9,354 nt of DNA from Bacteroidota bacterium (GTDB taxonomy: Bacteria; Bacteroidota; Bacteroidia; J057): positions 1-9,354 of the forward strand of contig RDXT01000553.1 in NCBI GenBank assembly GCA_004292985.1. Direction: 5' to 3'. A program made the translations under genes and the position numbers. Shown here in pieces: positions 1 through 6,856 of this stretch. Under the pieces are notes generated by a model, which worked only from the letters and a program-made list of their open reading frames with translations, searched no databases and was not told the origin of the DNA. Position 1 is the first letter of the stretch. Each line of letters opens with the position of its first letter.

Positions 1-142
1 AGAGCTTTTCGCTACCCTCGACCGCGAATACCCCCAGTCCCTTTTTGCCTGCATTGCACACACCAGCTGGGAAAAAACCCTGGAACAGATTGAAAAAATC
101 TTCGCTGAAGCAGCCCGCAGATCGCCGCACCATTTGGGTTAA
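1..142 (+). CDS. C-terminal end of an unidentified protein (possibly a glycosyltransferase)
   Basis: An open frame enters from the left edge (first full codon at base 2) and ends at a TAA at 140-142, giving about 46 C-terminal residues. The tail contains the stretch HTSWEKTLEQIEKIFAEA, an amphipathic helix. A Trp-Glu pair followed by a Leu/Ile-rich helix is common at the C-terminus of GT-B (family 4) glycosyltransferases, and a glycosyltransferase gene lies just downstream, so that identity is possible. It rests on one short motif and is weak. The stop is 38 bp before ybaB and the strand is the same, so the two could be co-transcribed. The real coding frame is supported by its smooth codon use; nothing else about function can be read. 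Confidence 0.5.
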   Translation, partial: ELFATLDREYPQSLFACIAHTSWEKTLEQIEKIFAEAARRSPHHLG

Positions 143-180
143 AGACCGGGAGTGCTTAACTTGCCATAAAGACAAGGCTT

Positions 181-519
181 ATGTTTAATTTTGGTGATAT
201 GATGGGCAAGATTCAGGAGATGCAAAGTCGCCTGAAAGCGGTGCGTGAAGAGATGGAAGACATTCTGGTGGATGCCGAAGCGGGTGGGGGAATGGTGCGC
301 GTAACAGCCAATGCCAACCGCCGCATCCTGAAAATAGAGATAGATCCGGATATCGTGGACAAAAATGACCTCGAAATCATGAACGATCTCATCACGGCAG
401 CCGTCAATAAAGCCCTGGACAAAGCGGAGGCGCGGGGCCGTGAAGAACTGGAAAAAGCCACTAAAAACATCATGCCCAATTTGCCCGGCTTTGACCTGAG
501 CAAACTGGGTCTTACCTGA
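181..519 (+). CDS. ybaB: YbaB/EbfC family nucleoid-associated DNA-binding protein
   Basis: This 112-residue protein matches the YbaB/EbfC family in length and pattern. It has an N-terminal helix rich in Met, Gln and Lys (about residues 5-33), a central strand region with a Gly-Gly-Gly-Met turn (about 34-60), and a long charged C-terminal helix (about 63-98). Family members form domain-swapped dimers that bind DNA with little sequence specificity and act as nucleoid-associated proteins; in many bacteria the gene sits beside dnaX and recR, which is not the case here. The ATG at 181 starts right at the conserved helix. There is no Shine-Dalgarno sequence. A poor promoter candidate lies upstream (TTTG at 133-136 and TTAACTTG at 156-163, 19 bp apart, only a partial match to the Bacteroidota consensus). 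The next gene starts 2 bp after the stop. Confidence 0.93.
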   Translation: MFNFGDMMGKIQEMQSRLKAVREEMEDILVDAEAGGGMVRVTANANRRILKIEIDPDIVDKNDLEIMNDLITAAVNKALDKAEARGREELEKATKNIMPNLPGFDLSKLGLT

Positions 520-521
520 GT

Positions 522-1550
522 ATGCCGCTTCCCTCCGTTACCGTAGTCCTTCTGAACTGGAATGGCCGTAGCTGGCTTGAGCAGTTTTTGCCTTTTCTGG
601 CGGCTTCTACCTATCCCGCTATGCGGGTGCTGGTGGTGGACAATGCCTCATCGGATGACAGCGTGAGCTGGCTGAAGGCCCATTATCCGGAAGTTTCCTG
701 TCTGGTGCTGGACCAGAACTATGGCTTTGCCGAAGGAAACAACCGCGCCATTCCCTATGTGGATACCCCCTATTTTGTGCTGCTCAACAGTGATGTGGAA
801 GTGAGTCCCGGCTGGCTGGAGCCGCTGGTGGCTGCGGCAGAATCGCACCCGGATGCGGCATCTGTTCAGCCCAAAATCCGCGCATGGCGGCAGCGCGATA
901 CCTTTGAATATGCAGGTGCCGCAGGCGGCTATCTTGATAGCCTGGGCTACCCCTTTTGCCGGGGGCGCATCTTTGATCAGCTCGAAAAAGACGAGGGCCA
1001 ATACGAGACGCAAACCGAAATCGCCTGGGCCACAGGTGCCTGCTGCCTTATCCGCACCGAAGTTGTGAAGAAGATCGGCCTCTTTGACGCAGATTTTTTT
1101 GCGCACATGGAGGAGATCGACTTCTGCTGGCGCGCCCAGAACCAGGGCTATAAAATCCTCTGCGAACCCCAAAGTGTGGTCTGGCACGTGGGAGGCGGCA
1201 CATTACCCCAGGGAAATCCGCGCAAAACCTTCCTCAACGTACGCAACAGCCTGGTCTGCCTGCTGAAAAACCTTTCCCTGCCCCGGCTGCTCCCTGTGCT
1301 GATAGCCCGCCTGCTGCTCGATGGGGTGTGGGGGCTGCGAAGTGCCGCGCAGCGCGACTGGAAGAGCCTGGGCGCGATTTTGCGGGCGCATGGGGATTTT
1401 TACCGCAAACTTCCCCTGTGGATAGCGAAGCGAAAAGCAGCACGCCAGGGGGCAGAGAAGGGCAGGGGAGCGGGCCACTACCGGGGCAGCATTGTATGGG
1501 CCCATTTTGTCAGAGGCAGAAAAAAATGGAGCGAACTGCGTACTAAGTAA
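522..1550 (+). CDS. Family 2 glycosyltransferase (WbbL/rhamnosyltransferase-like)
   Basis: The 342-residue protein is a GT-A fold glycosyltransferase that should transfer a sugar from a nucleotide-sugar donor at the cytoplasmic face of the membrane, probably for a cell-surface polysaccharide or glycolipid. The N-terminus shows the typical strand VTVVLLNWNG (6-15), the nucleotide-binding VVDNASSDDS (38-47), the NYGFAEGNN segment (66-74) and the metal-binding LLNSDVEV (87-94; Asp91-x-Glu93, a DxE form of the DxD motif). The acceptor-side motif EEIDFCWR (197-204) carries the likely catalytic Asp200, with Arg204 four residues on. The last 100 residues contain hydrophobic and amphipathic helices (about 240-270) and a basic tail, suggesting membrane association. 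The donor and acceptor cannot be read from sequence. The start is 2 bp after the ybaB stop, so the two are likely translated from one message. Confidence 0.9.
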   Translation: MPLPSVTVVLLNWNGRSWLEQFLPFLAASTYPAMRVLVVDNASSDDSVSWLKAHYPEVSCLVLDQNYGFAEGNNRAIPYVDTPYFVLLNSDVEVSPGWLEPLVAAAESHPDAASVQPKIRAWRQRDTFEYAGAAGGYLDSLGYPFCRGRIFDQLEKDEGQYETQTEIAWATGACCLIRTEVVKKIGLFDADFFAHMEEIDFCWRAQNQGYKILCEPQSVVWHVGGGTLPQGNPRKTFLNVRNSLVCLLKNLSLPRLLPVLIARLLLDGVWGLRSAAQRDWKSLGAILRAHGDFYRKLPLWIAKRKAARQGAEKGRGAGHYRGSIVWAHFVRGRKKWSELRTK

Positions 1551-1567
1551 TTTAACTTTTAAATAAA

Positions 1568-1634
1568 ATCTAACACTGTAATAGTAAAAAATTTTGCGAC
1601 CACATTTTAACAATTATAAATTATCTAACACTGT
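1568..1634. repeat. Pair of 12-bp direct repeats upstream of ychF
   Basis: The 12-mer ATCTAACACTGT occurs at 1568-1579 and again at 1623-1634, start to start 55 bp, close to five helical turns. Both copies are followed by similar AT-rich sequence (AATAG and TATTAG). They lie in the AT-rich gap between the glycosyltransferase gene and ychF, upstream of the candidate ychF promoter. Two binding sites for a regulator acting on ychF are one explanation; a chance match in AT-rich DNA is less likely but not excluded. Confidence 0.5.
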
Positions 1635-1645
1635 TATTAGAGAAA

Positions 1646-1678
1646 TTCGCTTCTTTCCCAGATTTTTTCATAGATTTG
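1646..1678 (+). promoter_or_regulatory. Candidate primary-sigma promoter for the ychF operon (Bacteroidota type)
   Basis: TAGATTTG at 1671-1678 is a perfect match to the TAnnTTTG -7 element known from Bacteroidota. The -33 region is weak: TTCG at 1646-1649, 21 bp upstream. Transcription would start near 1684, leaving a leader of about 15 nt before the ATG at 1699, in line with the short leaders and lack of Shine-Dalgarno in this phylum. The whole 1551-1698 gap is far more AT-rich than the flanking genes. Confidence 0.6.
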
Positions 1679-1698
1679 CGTGCGAAAAATAAGATTGC

Positions 1699-2802
1699 AT
1701 GGGCTTTAAATGTGGAATTGTAGGATTGCCGAATGTGGGTAAATCCACGTTGTTCAACTGTCTGACCAAGGCTAAAGTCGAGGCAGCCAACTATCCGTTT
1801 TGCACCATCGAACCCAACGTAGGGGTGATCCCGGTGCCTGATCCGCGTCTGGATAAGCTCACGGAGTTCGTTAAGCCCAAGCAAACGGTGCCGACCGTTG
1901 TGCAGATTGTGGACATTGCGGGCCTGGTGAAGGGAGCGAGTAGGGGAGAGGGGCTTGGAAATCAGTTTCTGGCCAATATCCGGGAGTGCGAGGCTATTTT
2001 GCATGTGCTGCGCTGCTTTGCAGACCCCAACATTGTGCACGTAGAAGGCTCCGTGGATCCGGTTCGCGACAAGGAGATTATTGATACCGAGCTTCAGTTT
2101 AAAGACATGGAGTTGCTGGAGCGCAAGCTGGAACGCACCCAAAAGATGACCAAGGGCGGGAATAAAGAGGCTGTGCGCCAGGTTGCCATCATTGAAAAGT
2201 ATCTTTCGCATATCAAGCAGGGCAAAAACCTCCGCAGCCTCGAGGTAACGGAGGAAGAGCGCGTATTTATGGAGAATACGGGCCTGCTGACAGATAAAAA
2301 AGTGATGTATATCTGCAATGTGGACGAAGGAAGTCTGCCCGATGGCGACAATAATCCCTTTGTGCAGCAGGTAAAAGCCATTGCAAAAGAAGAAGAGGCC
2401 GGAATCATCGTAATTTCCGCCGCATTTGAAGAGCAACTCATGAGTTTTGAGGACCCTGCCGATGTACAGGACTTCATGGACTCTGTAGGCATTGTAGAGC
2501 CGGGCCTGAACCGCCTGATCCGCGAAGCGTACTATCTGCTCGATCTTTATACCTATTTTACCGCAGGAGAAAAAGAGGTACGCGCCTGGACCATTACCCG
2601 TGGCACAAAGGCGCCCCAGGCTGCGGGGGTGATTCACTCCGATTTCGAAAAAGGATTTATCCGCGCAGAAGTAATAGGCTACCTCGATTTTGTGGAATAT
2701 AAGTCTGAAGCAGCTATCAAAGAAGCGGGACGTATGCGAGTAGAAGGAAAAGAATATGTGGTGGCCGACGGGGATGTGATGCACTTCCGGTTTAACGTAT
2801 AA
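1699..2802 (+). CDS. ychF: Redox-regulated ATPase/GTPase YchF (OLA1 family)
   Basis: A 367-residue, near-universal Obg-related P-loop NTPase of normal family length (about 363-370). The P-loop is GLPNVGKS (9-16). Switch II is DIAGLVKGA (72-80), with a hydrophobic residue after DxxG where classical GTPases have Gln, as in the HAS-GTPase group. The specificity motif reads NVDE (207-210) rather than NKxD, which is the known basis for YchF preferring ATP. A helical, charged coiled-coil insertion spans about 130-175, and a C-terminal TGS domain spans about 283-365. YchF proteins bind ribosomes and affect translation fidelity and oxidative-stress responses. The start at 1699 leads straight into the first strand and fits the promoter upstream. 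It is the first gene of a tight four-gene run; the rhodanese gene follows after 11 bp. A 387-codon open frame on the opposite strand is a composition shadow. Confidence 0.97.
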   Translation: MGFKCGIVGLPNVGKSTLFNCLTKAKVEAANYPFCTIEPNVGVIPVPDPRLDKLTEFVKPKQTVPTVVQIVDIAGLVKGASRGEGLGNQFLANIRECEAILHVLRCFADPNIVHVEGSVDPVRDKEIIDTELQFKDMELLERKLERTQKMTKGGNKEAVRQVAIIEKYLSHIKQGKNLRSLEVTEEERVFMENTGLLTDKKVMYICNVDEGSLPDGDNNPFVQQVKAIAKEEEAGIIVISAAFEEQLMSFEDPADVQDFMDSVGIVEPGLNRLIREAYYLLDLYTYFTAGEKEVRAWTITRGTKAPQAAGVIHSDFEKGFIRAEVIGYLDFVEYKSEAAIKEAGRMRVEGKEYVVADGDVMHFRFNV

Positions 2803-2813
2803 TCAACTAATTT

Positions 2814-3137
2814 ATGAGCGACATTACAGCAAAAGACCTCAAAGCGCGTCTCGATGCAGGGGAAAGCCTGAATATGATAGACGTGCGTGAGCCTCACGAA
2901 TGGGATATGCAGCACCTGCCAGGCGTTCAGAAAATTTCCCTGGGACTGATTCCCCAGAAGCTGGCCGAACTCGAAGACCTCAAAGACAAAGAGGTGATCC
3001 TGATCTGCCGCTCCGGCAACAGAAGCGGCCGCGCCACGGAGTTTCTGAAAAACAATGGTTTCTCCAATCCCCGCAACCTCGCCGGGGGCATGCTCAACTG
3101 GCGTGTGGAAATAGACCCCGATTTTCAGGTACAATAA
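2814..3137 (+). CDS. Single-domain rhodanese-like sulfurtransferase
   Basis: The 107-residue protein is one rhodanese domain with no signal peptide, so it should be cytoplasmic. The conserved DVREPHEW motif is at 23-30, the active-site loop CRSGNR at 65-70 with catalytic Cys65, and the closing NLAGGMLNW segment (about 88-96) is typical. The family carries sulfur as a persulfide on that Cys and hands it to thiophilic acceptors. The six-residue loop fits a sulfurtransferase of the GlpE/PspE kind rather than a Cdc25-like phosphatase, which has a seven-residue loop. The acceptor is unknown. It starts 11 bp after ychF and ends 2 bp before the thioesterase start, so it is in the middle of an operon. 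cysH lies nearby but on the other strand and in a different unit, so a functional tie to it is not implied. Confidence 0.93.
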   Translation: MSDITAKDLKARLDAGESLNMIDVREPHEWDMQHLPGVQKISLGLIPQKLAELEDLKDKEVILICRSGNRSGRATEFLKNNGFSNPRNLAGGMLNWRVEIDPDFQVQ

Positions 3138-3139
3138 GT

Positions 3140-3553
3140 ATGATTATCTTCGATACGCAGGTGCGGGTTCGCTATGGAGAAACGGACCAGATGGGCTATG
3201 TCTATTATGGTAAGTATGCCGAATACTTCGAAGTAGGACGCACAGAGCTGATCCGGAGCCTGGGTATCCCTTACCGGGTCGTGGAGACAAAGGGGATTAT
3301 GATGCCGGTCGCCGACCTGGAAGTGCATTACAAAAAAGCGGCACGCTACGACGACTTGCTCACCATCCGGACAATTGTGCGGGAAATCCCCAGAAGCAGC
3401 TTCATGACGGAGTATGAGGTGTACAATGAATCCGGCGAATTGCTGGTAACTGGCCTCGTAAAACTCGCATTTGTGAATATCGCCCGCATGATGCCCGTAC
3501 GCGCACCCGACTTTATTCTGGAAGCTGTACAGTTGCACTGGAAACCCTCATGA
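3140..3553 (+). CDS. Acyl-CoA thioesterase, YbgC/FcbJ (4-hydroxybenzoyl-CoA thioesterase) type
   Basis: I place the start at the ATG at 3140, 2 bp after the rhodanese stop, giving 137 residues. A longer open frame runs upstream to 2900 but there it overlaps the rhodanese gene in another frame and shows no homology. The protein is a single hotdog fold. The family signature is RYGETDQMGYVYYGKY (11-26), with Asp16 at the catalytic Asp position, then YFEVGRTE (29-36). The family hydrolyses acyl-CoA thioesters; YbgC of Proteobacteria acts on short acyl-CoA or acyl-ACP and sits with the tol-pal genes, which are absent here. The substrate cannot be read. Its stop TGA overlaps the next gene's ATG as ATGA (3550-3553), a sign of coupled translation. 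Confidence 0.92.
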   Translation: MIIFDTQVRVRYGETDQMGYVYYGKYAEYFEVGRTELIRSLGIPYRVVETKGIMMPVADLEVHYKKAARYDDLLTIRTIVREIPRSSFMTEYEVYNESGELLVTGLVKLAFVNIARMMPVRAPDFILEAVQLHWKPS

Positions 3554-4494
3554 GACGCAAATGGCTGATACACAGACTTTGGCTTAAGCAGATACGGCTC
3601 CTGCAGCGCATTTCCCTGCCGGGATTCAAAGGCATGAATCTCTACGAAGTGCTGCGCTTTTTTTACCTGGGCCTCACCGACAGCAAGTTCACCCTCATGG
3701 CCTCGGCCATGTCCTACCAGTTTTTTTTCTCGCTGTTCCCCACGCTGCTGCTTATGCTGATTGTGCTGCCGCGTGTTCCGATCCCCCATCTGAAAGAAAA
3801 TGTGATTGGTTTTATCCAGGAAGTGGTGCCACCCGAAGGCCTGCTTTTTGTCGAAACCATCGTCCAGAAGCAGTTTGAGCGTCCCACCAACGTGTGGCTG
3901 CTGATCCTCAGTACCTTATTGGCACTCTGGGGGGCCTTACGGGGCATTATTGCGACCATGAAGGCATTTACCAAAAACGAAGAGGTGTTTAAAAAGCGCA
4001 ACTGGCTGGAAATGTACCGGCTGGCACTGACCCTTTTTATGGCGATTTCCGGAATCGTACTCGCCGCAGTGGTGATCCAGCTGGCTTTCGAAGGATTTTC
4101 GGGCCTGCTGGCTGATGCAGGGCTGATGGGATACAGTGTCCGGATGATTCTGTCCAGATCGCTGCTGGTATTGATCTATGTATCTACCTTATTTCTGGTC
4201 ATTACGACCATTTACCATCTGGCACCCGCGACCGACCAGCGCTGGAAGATGTTTTCACCAGGCGCGGTAATCGCTACCCTGCTGACTATCCTTGCGATTT
4301 ATGGCCTGCGGGTTTATTTTGCCCAATTCGGACAGTTTAACCAGATATATGGAAGCCTTGGCGCCATTATCCTCCTGATGGTCTGGTTTTATTACATCTC
4401 GATGGTATTGCTGATCGGCTTCGAGCTGAATGCTGCGATAGATATTGCCTCTTATCACAAGCGCCAGCAGCCCGGCAGTGCTCAGCCTGAGTAG
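3550..4494 (+). CDS. YihY/virulence factor BrkB family inner membrane protein
   Basis: A 314-residue polytopic membrane protein of the YihY (UPF0761) family. Hydrophobic segments lie near 47-73, 114-135, 155-180, 205-225, 237-258 and 267-295, giving about six membrane spans. Family hallmarks are the first-helix segment ASAMSYQFFFSLFP (51-64) and the C-terminal YGSLGAIILLMVWFYY (267-282) followed by GFELNAA (290-296). The basic N-terminus suggests a cytoplasmic start. The molecular role is not settled in the family; early links to tRNA processing (RNase BN) were withdrawn, and BrkB was tied to serum resistance. The start at 3550 is chosen for the 4-bp ATGA overlap; Met29 (3634) is a possible alternative that keeps all spans. 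It is the last gene of the ychF run, and its final 13 bp overlap the end of the opposing cysH. Confidence 0.9.
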   Translation: MRRKWLIHRLWLKQIRLLQRISLPGFKGMNLYEVLRFFYLGLTDSKFTLMASAMSYQFFFSLFPTLLLMLIVLPRVPIPHLKENVIGFIQEVVPPEGLLFVETIVQKQFERPTNVWLLILSTLLALWGALRGIIATMKAFTKNEEVFKKRNWLEMYRLALTLFMAISGIVLAAVVIQLAFEGFSGLLADAGLMGYSVRMILSRSLLVLIYVSTLFLVITTIYHLAPATDQRWKMFSPGAVIATLLTILAIYGLRVYFAQFGQFNQIYGSLGAIILLMVWFYYISMVLLIGFELNAAIDIASYHKRQQPGSAQPE

Positions 4495-5138
4495 GTGTGC
4501 AGGCCGCATTCGGTTTTGTTAAACCCAACCCAGCGCCCGGCTCTTCCTTCGCCTTTTTGTGTACACTGTACGCAGCCCACAGAGCCATATCCGGCAGCCT
4601 CCAGCGGATGCTCAGGCAGCTCATGAATGACGCGGTACCAGTTGGCCTCTTCGGGACTCATATCTATAAGCGGCTGGAAGCGCAGGATGTCATTACTTGC
4701 CTTAAAAACATTGAGGGACTTGCGGTGATCCGTTGTGCCCCCGGTCATGCCCGAAATCCAGACATCATGCTCCGCTTTCAGCTTATCGAGCGGCATCACT
4801 TTATTAACGAAGCAGCAGGAATCAGGCTCATACATCCACGTATAGTCCACCCGCGTAAAGTCGTGCTCATTTCGCTTGGGGTGAATAGAGACCACATTCA
4901 GATTCCACATGCGGGCAAGCTGGTCTTTGTACATATGCGTACCCCGGAACAGATACCCCGTGTCAATGAAATAGACCGGATGTTCAGGTTTGATTTTAGC
5001 CAGCATATGGAGCAGAATGGCCGAGGTCGTGCCGAAGGAAGAGGTGATCAGCACCCGCTCAAAATCGCGAAAAACGGCCTCCAGACGTTCCCGCTGACTG
5101 TACGCAGCGTATTGCTCGCTCAGGGTCTTGATATCCAT
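4482..5138 (-). CDS. cysH: Assimilatory adenylyl-sulfate (APS/PAPS) reductase, 4Fe-4S type
   Basis: The 218-residue protein reduces activated sulfate (APS, perhaps PAPS) to sulfite in the cytoplasm, with electrons from thioredoxin. The nucleotide-binding PP-loop is SSFGTTSA (33-40) and the next conserved motif is DTGYLF (59-64). The pair Cys108-Cys109 together with Cys189-x-x-Cys192 supplies the four ligands of a 4Fe-4S cluster, which points to APS as the main substrate; PAPS-only enzymes such as that of E. coli lack them. The catalytic Cys211 lies in the C-terminal ECGLH (210-214) after RAGRW (199-203). The loop that reads like RREQSGSR in E. coli is here MTGGTTDHR (131-139), an unusual version. 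No other sulfate-assimilation gene is in the window. A poor promoter candidate (TAATTTAC, 5146-5153) lies upstream, and a terminator separates cysH from the OmpA gene before it. The start at 5138 gives the normal family N-terminus. Confidence 0.93.
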   Translation of the reverse strand: MDIKTLSEQYAAYSQRERLEAVFRDFERVLITSSFGTTSAILLHMLAKIKPEHPVYFIDTGYLFRGTHMYKDQLARMWNLNVVSIHPKRNEHDFTRVDYTWMYEPDSCCFVNKVMPLDKLKAEHDVWISGMTGGTTDHRKSLNVFKASNDILRFQPLIDMSPEEANWYRVIHELPEHPLEAAGYGSVGCVQCTQKGEGRAGRWVGFNKTECGLHTYSG

Positions 5139-5245
5139 AGGATGTAAATTACGTGTGCGTGCCCGGATTATACGTCAAAAACACCTTTCGGTTGGAGGGG
5201 GGCAGAAGGGCTTCGCTCCGCAATATGGGGAAAAGTTAGCAAAGC

Positions 5246-5274
5246 AAAAAGCCCTTCGTCAGAAGGGCCTTTTG
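5246..5274 (-). terminator. Rho-independent terminator after the second OmpA gene
   Basis: On the minus strand a perfect 7-bp stem GCCCTTC / GAAGGGC (5268-5262 with 5257-5251) closes a 4-nt loop TGAC and is followed at once by TTTTTGCTTTG. It begins about 20 bp past the TAA of the OmpA gene ending at 5294, and so would end that transcript before cysH. The A-run on the other side gives a shorter T-tract on the plus strand, so it could act both ways. Confidence 0.8.
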
Positions 5275-5293
5275 TGCATATCTCTCAGTGTAC

Positions 5294-6601
5294 TTAGTTA
5301 CCTCGTAAAGCAGGTGGCATCTGGCTGCCATCGGTGGGAGAAAGGCGCAGCTCGACCCGGCGGTTGAGGCGGCGGCCTTCATCTGTAGCATTATCGGAGA
5401 CGGGTACGGCAGAGCTGTATCCATCTGAAGTAATGCGGGACAGGCGGACTCCTTTTTCATATACCAGGTAGTATTTTACCCGGAAGGCCCGGCGGATCGA
5501 AAGCACCACATTGTCTTTGTGAGGGCCTGTATTGTCGGTGTGGCCCAGCACCTGGAGGCTATATTGTGGGTTCCGATCCAGGATTTCGGCTACTTTGTCC
5601 AGAATCGGAAGGCTGCCAGAGGTAAGCTGATCGCTGCCGGCTTCAAAGAGGATGTTTTCCATTGCCTTGTTCAGGTAGGCCAGGTCAGCTTCAGAAATAG
5701 GGCGAATTTTCGAATTTTCAGTGGACTGAGAAGACTCAGGACGGGTAGTGTTTTCCGGATGAATCGGGATCTCTTCTACATTCGTTATTGCCGGGCCACT
5801 CGCCCCCTGTTTTCCCTCTTCACCTGGTTTGACAGTAGGAGGTGTTGTTGCTACGGCAGGAGACGTTGTCTTCTTTGCATTTGCATCTTCGGGGCAGCCC
5901 AGATACAGTGCCAGTCCTTTTTCGTCAGGGCAAATGTCGTCGCGGTCAATCACGCCATCCGCGTCGCGATCACTGTTGGAAGCTACTGCTGGTTTGGTGT
6001 CTTTTTGGGTTTCAGGCTTAACCTCCGGCTTGCGGGGCTTGCGCTGGGAGAGCGCGAAGGCAAAACCTGCAGAGTGTGAAATGTGCTGGTATTTTCCGGC
6101 GCCCAGACGCTGCTTATACAGAGACTCGAACTGGAGGCTGAGGTTGCGGCTCACCTGAATGCTCAGGCCCAGGCCTGCGGGCACATACAGGCGGATATTG
6201 TTGCTGGCGGTGTTCATGCCGAAGCCGCCGACCAGATACGGAGCGAAGAGTGCATCTTCCCGCAGAAAAGTCCCGTTTGACTTCAGGCGGATCAGTGCAT
6301 TTACATCTATGAGTGAGGTGTTGAGGGTCTGGCTTTCCGTCATCGGATAGGCAGTCTCAGGAATAAATGCGGAGTTGAGCGAAAAGTTAAGGAGGGGGTT
6401 GATGTACATGTGAGCACCTACGGAGATACCGGGATCAAAAGACCGGATCTGCGCGAGGTTACCGCTCATCAGGCCCTGATAGTCCAAGAAGGTAGCCGAG
6501 AGGCCAGCCATCATGTTCGTTTCGTAGGTCTGCGAGAACGTGCGGGAAGGATACAGAAAGAGCAAAGAGACAAGGAGGGGAAAAGCAATCCGAAATGGCA
6601 T
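5294..6601 (-). CDS. OmpA-family outer membrane protein with TSP3 repeat (paralog 1)
   Basis: I start it at the ATG at 6601, giving 435 residues. An in-frame extension to 6748 would add 49 residues ahead of the signal peptide with no sign of being coding. The signal peptide is about residues 1-23, ending TFS before Gln24. Residues 24-185 look like an eight-strand barrel. A thrombospondin type 3 (calcium-binding) repeat follows at 211-237, DRDADGVIDRDDICPDEKG plus a second Cys-Pro. A Thr/Pro/Ser linker of near-neutral charge fills about 238-300. The OmpA C-terminal peptidoglycan-binding domain is at about 315-420. In it Asp356 (GHTDNTG) and Arg371 (LSIRRA) are 15 residues apart, as are the diaminopimelate-binding Asp271 and Arg286 of Acinetobacter OmpA. 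NRRVEL (413-418) closes the domain. It anchors the outer membrane to the cell wall. It lies downstream of a paralog at 6857-8311. Confidence 0.9.
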   Translation of the reverse strand: MPFRIAFPLLVSLLFLYPSRTFSQTYETNMMAGLSATFLDYQGLMSGNLAQIRSFDPGISVGAHMYINPLLNFSLNSAFIPETAYPMTESQTLNTSLIDVNALIRLKSNGTFLREDALFAPYLVGGFGMNTASNNIRLYVPAGLGLSIQVSRNLSLQFESLYKQRLGAGKYQHISHSAGFAFALSQRKPRKPEVKPETQKDTKPAVASNSDRDADGVIDRDDICPDEKGLALYLGCPEDANAKKTTSPAVATTPPTVKPGEEGKQGASGPAITNVEEIPIHPENTTRPESSQSTENSKIRPISEADLAYLNKAMENILFEAGSDQLTSGSLPILDKVAEILDRNPQYSLQVLGHTDNTGPHKDNVVLSIRRAFRVKYYLVYEKGVRLSRITSDGYSSAVPVSDNATDEGRRLNRRVELRLSPTDGSQMPPALRGN

Positions 6602-6630
6602 TTGACAAGGTTTGTTAAAGGGAATCATAA

Positions 6631-6638
6631 CAAAGATT
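6631..6638 (-). promoter_or_regulatory. Possible -7 promoter element for the OmpA gene at 5294-6601
   Basis: On the minus strand 6638-6631 reads AATCTTTG, one mismatch from TAnnTTTG. Transcription would begin near 6625, about 24 nt before the ATG at 6601 and after the alternative ATG at 6628, which supports the start chosen. No good -33 element is seen at the usual distance; the nearest TTG is 26 bp upstream. Confidence 0.35.
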
Positions 6639-6735
6639 CGGCCACTTATCCACCGAATTTTAGACAAGTTATTCAACTTTCTTAACATGGACCCGGAAGC
6701 CGAGGTAAATGGATGCTTTTCCATGCTCAAATGCC

Positions 6736-6781
6736 TGAAGCCCCGCACAAACGGAACGAAAAGCGAAAGTTCAGGGCTTCA
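6736..6781. repeat. 8-bp inverted repeat in the gap between the two OmpA genes
   Basis: TGAAGCCC at 6736-6743 and GGGCTTCA at 6774-6781 can pair across a 30-nt loop. The 255-bp gap (6602-6856) otherwise holds no convincing gene. The structure lies 75 bp past the stop of the OmpA gene at 6857 and lacks a T-tract on the minus strand, so it is at best a weak terminator or a transcript 3' end stabiliser. No other terminator for that gene is seen. Confidence 0.3.
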
Positions 6782-6856
6782 TTTGTTGATATTCAGGAGA
6801 TTGGATAAAGCCAGACTCCCGAATCTTACAACGTAGGAAAGCCCTGTTTATTTTTT

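Noticed and set aside
1621..2784. 387-codon open frame on the minus strand, longer than the ychF gene it covers
   Set aside because: It lies almost wholly opposite ychF, which has full family motifs; the antisense translation is rich in His, Phe and Leu with no recognisable domain, as expected from reverse reading of a codon-biased gene.
2900..3139. 80-codon N-terminal extension of the thioesterase
   Set aside because: It overlaps the rhodanese gene in another frame and reads as Arg/Pro-rich low-quality sequence; the hotdog domain begins right after the ATG at 3140.
5139..5230. Sulfur-responsive riboswitch ahead of cysH
   Set aside because: The 92 bp between the terminator region and cysH shows no SAM-riboswitch-like core or paired helices that I could make out.
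5203..5274. Attenuator-like set of three complementary arms (GAAGGGC 5205-5211, GCCCTTC 5251-5257, GAAGGGC 5262-5268)
   Set aside because: The order would suit antitermination only on the plus strand, where no gene follows; on the minus strand the extra arm comes after the terminator. Short GC-rich matches like this are common.
6602..6748. 49-residue N-terminal extension of the OmpA protein at 5294-6601
   Set aside because: It would bury the signal peptide inside the protein, and the likely promoter element (6638-6631) lies within it.
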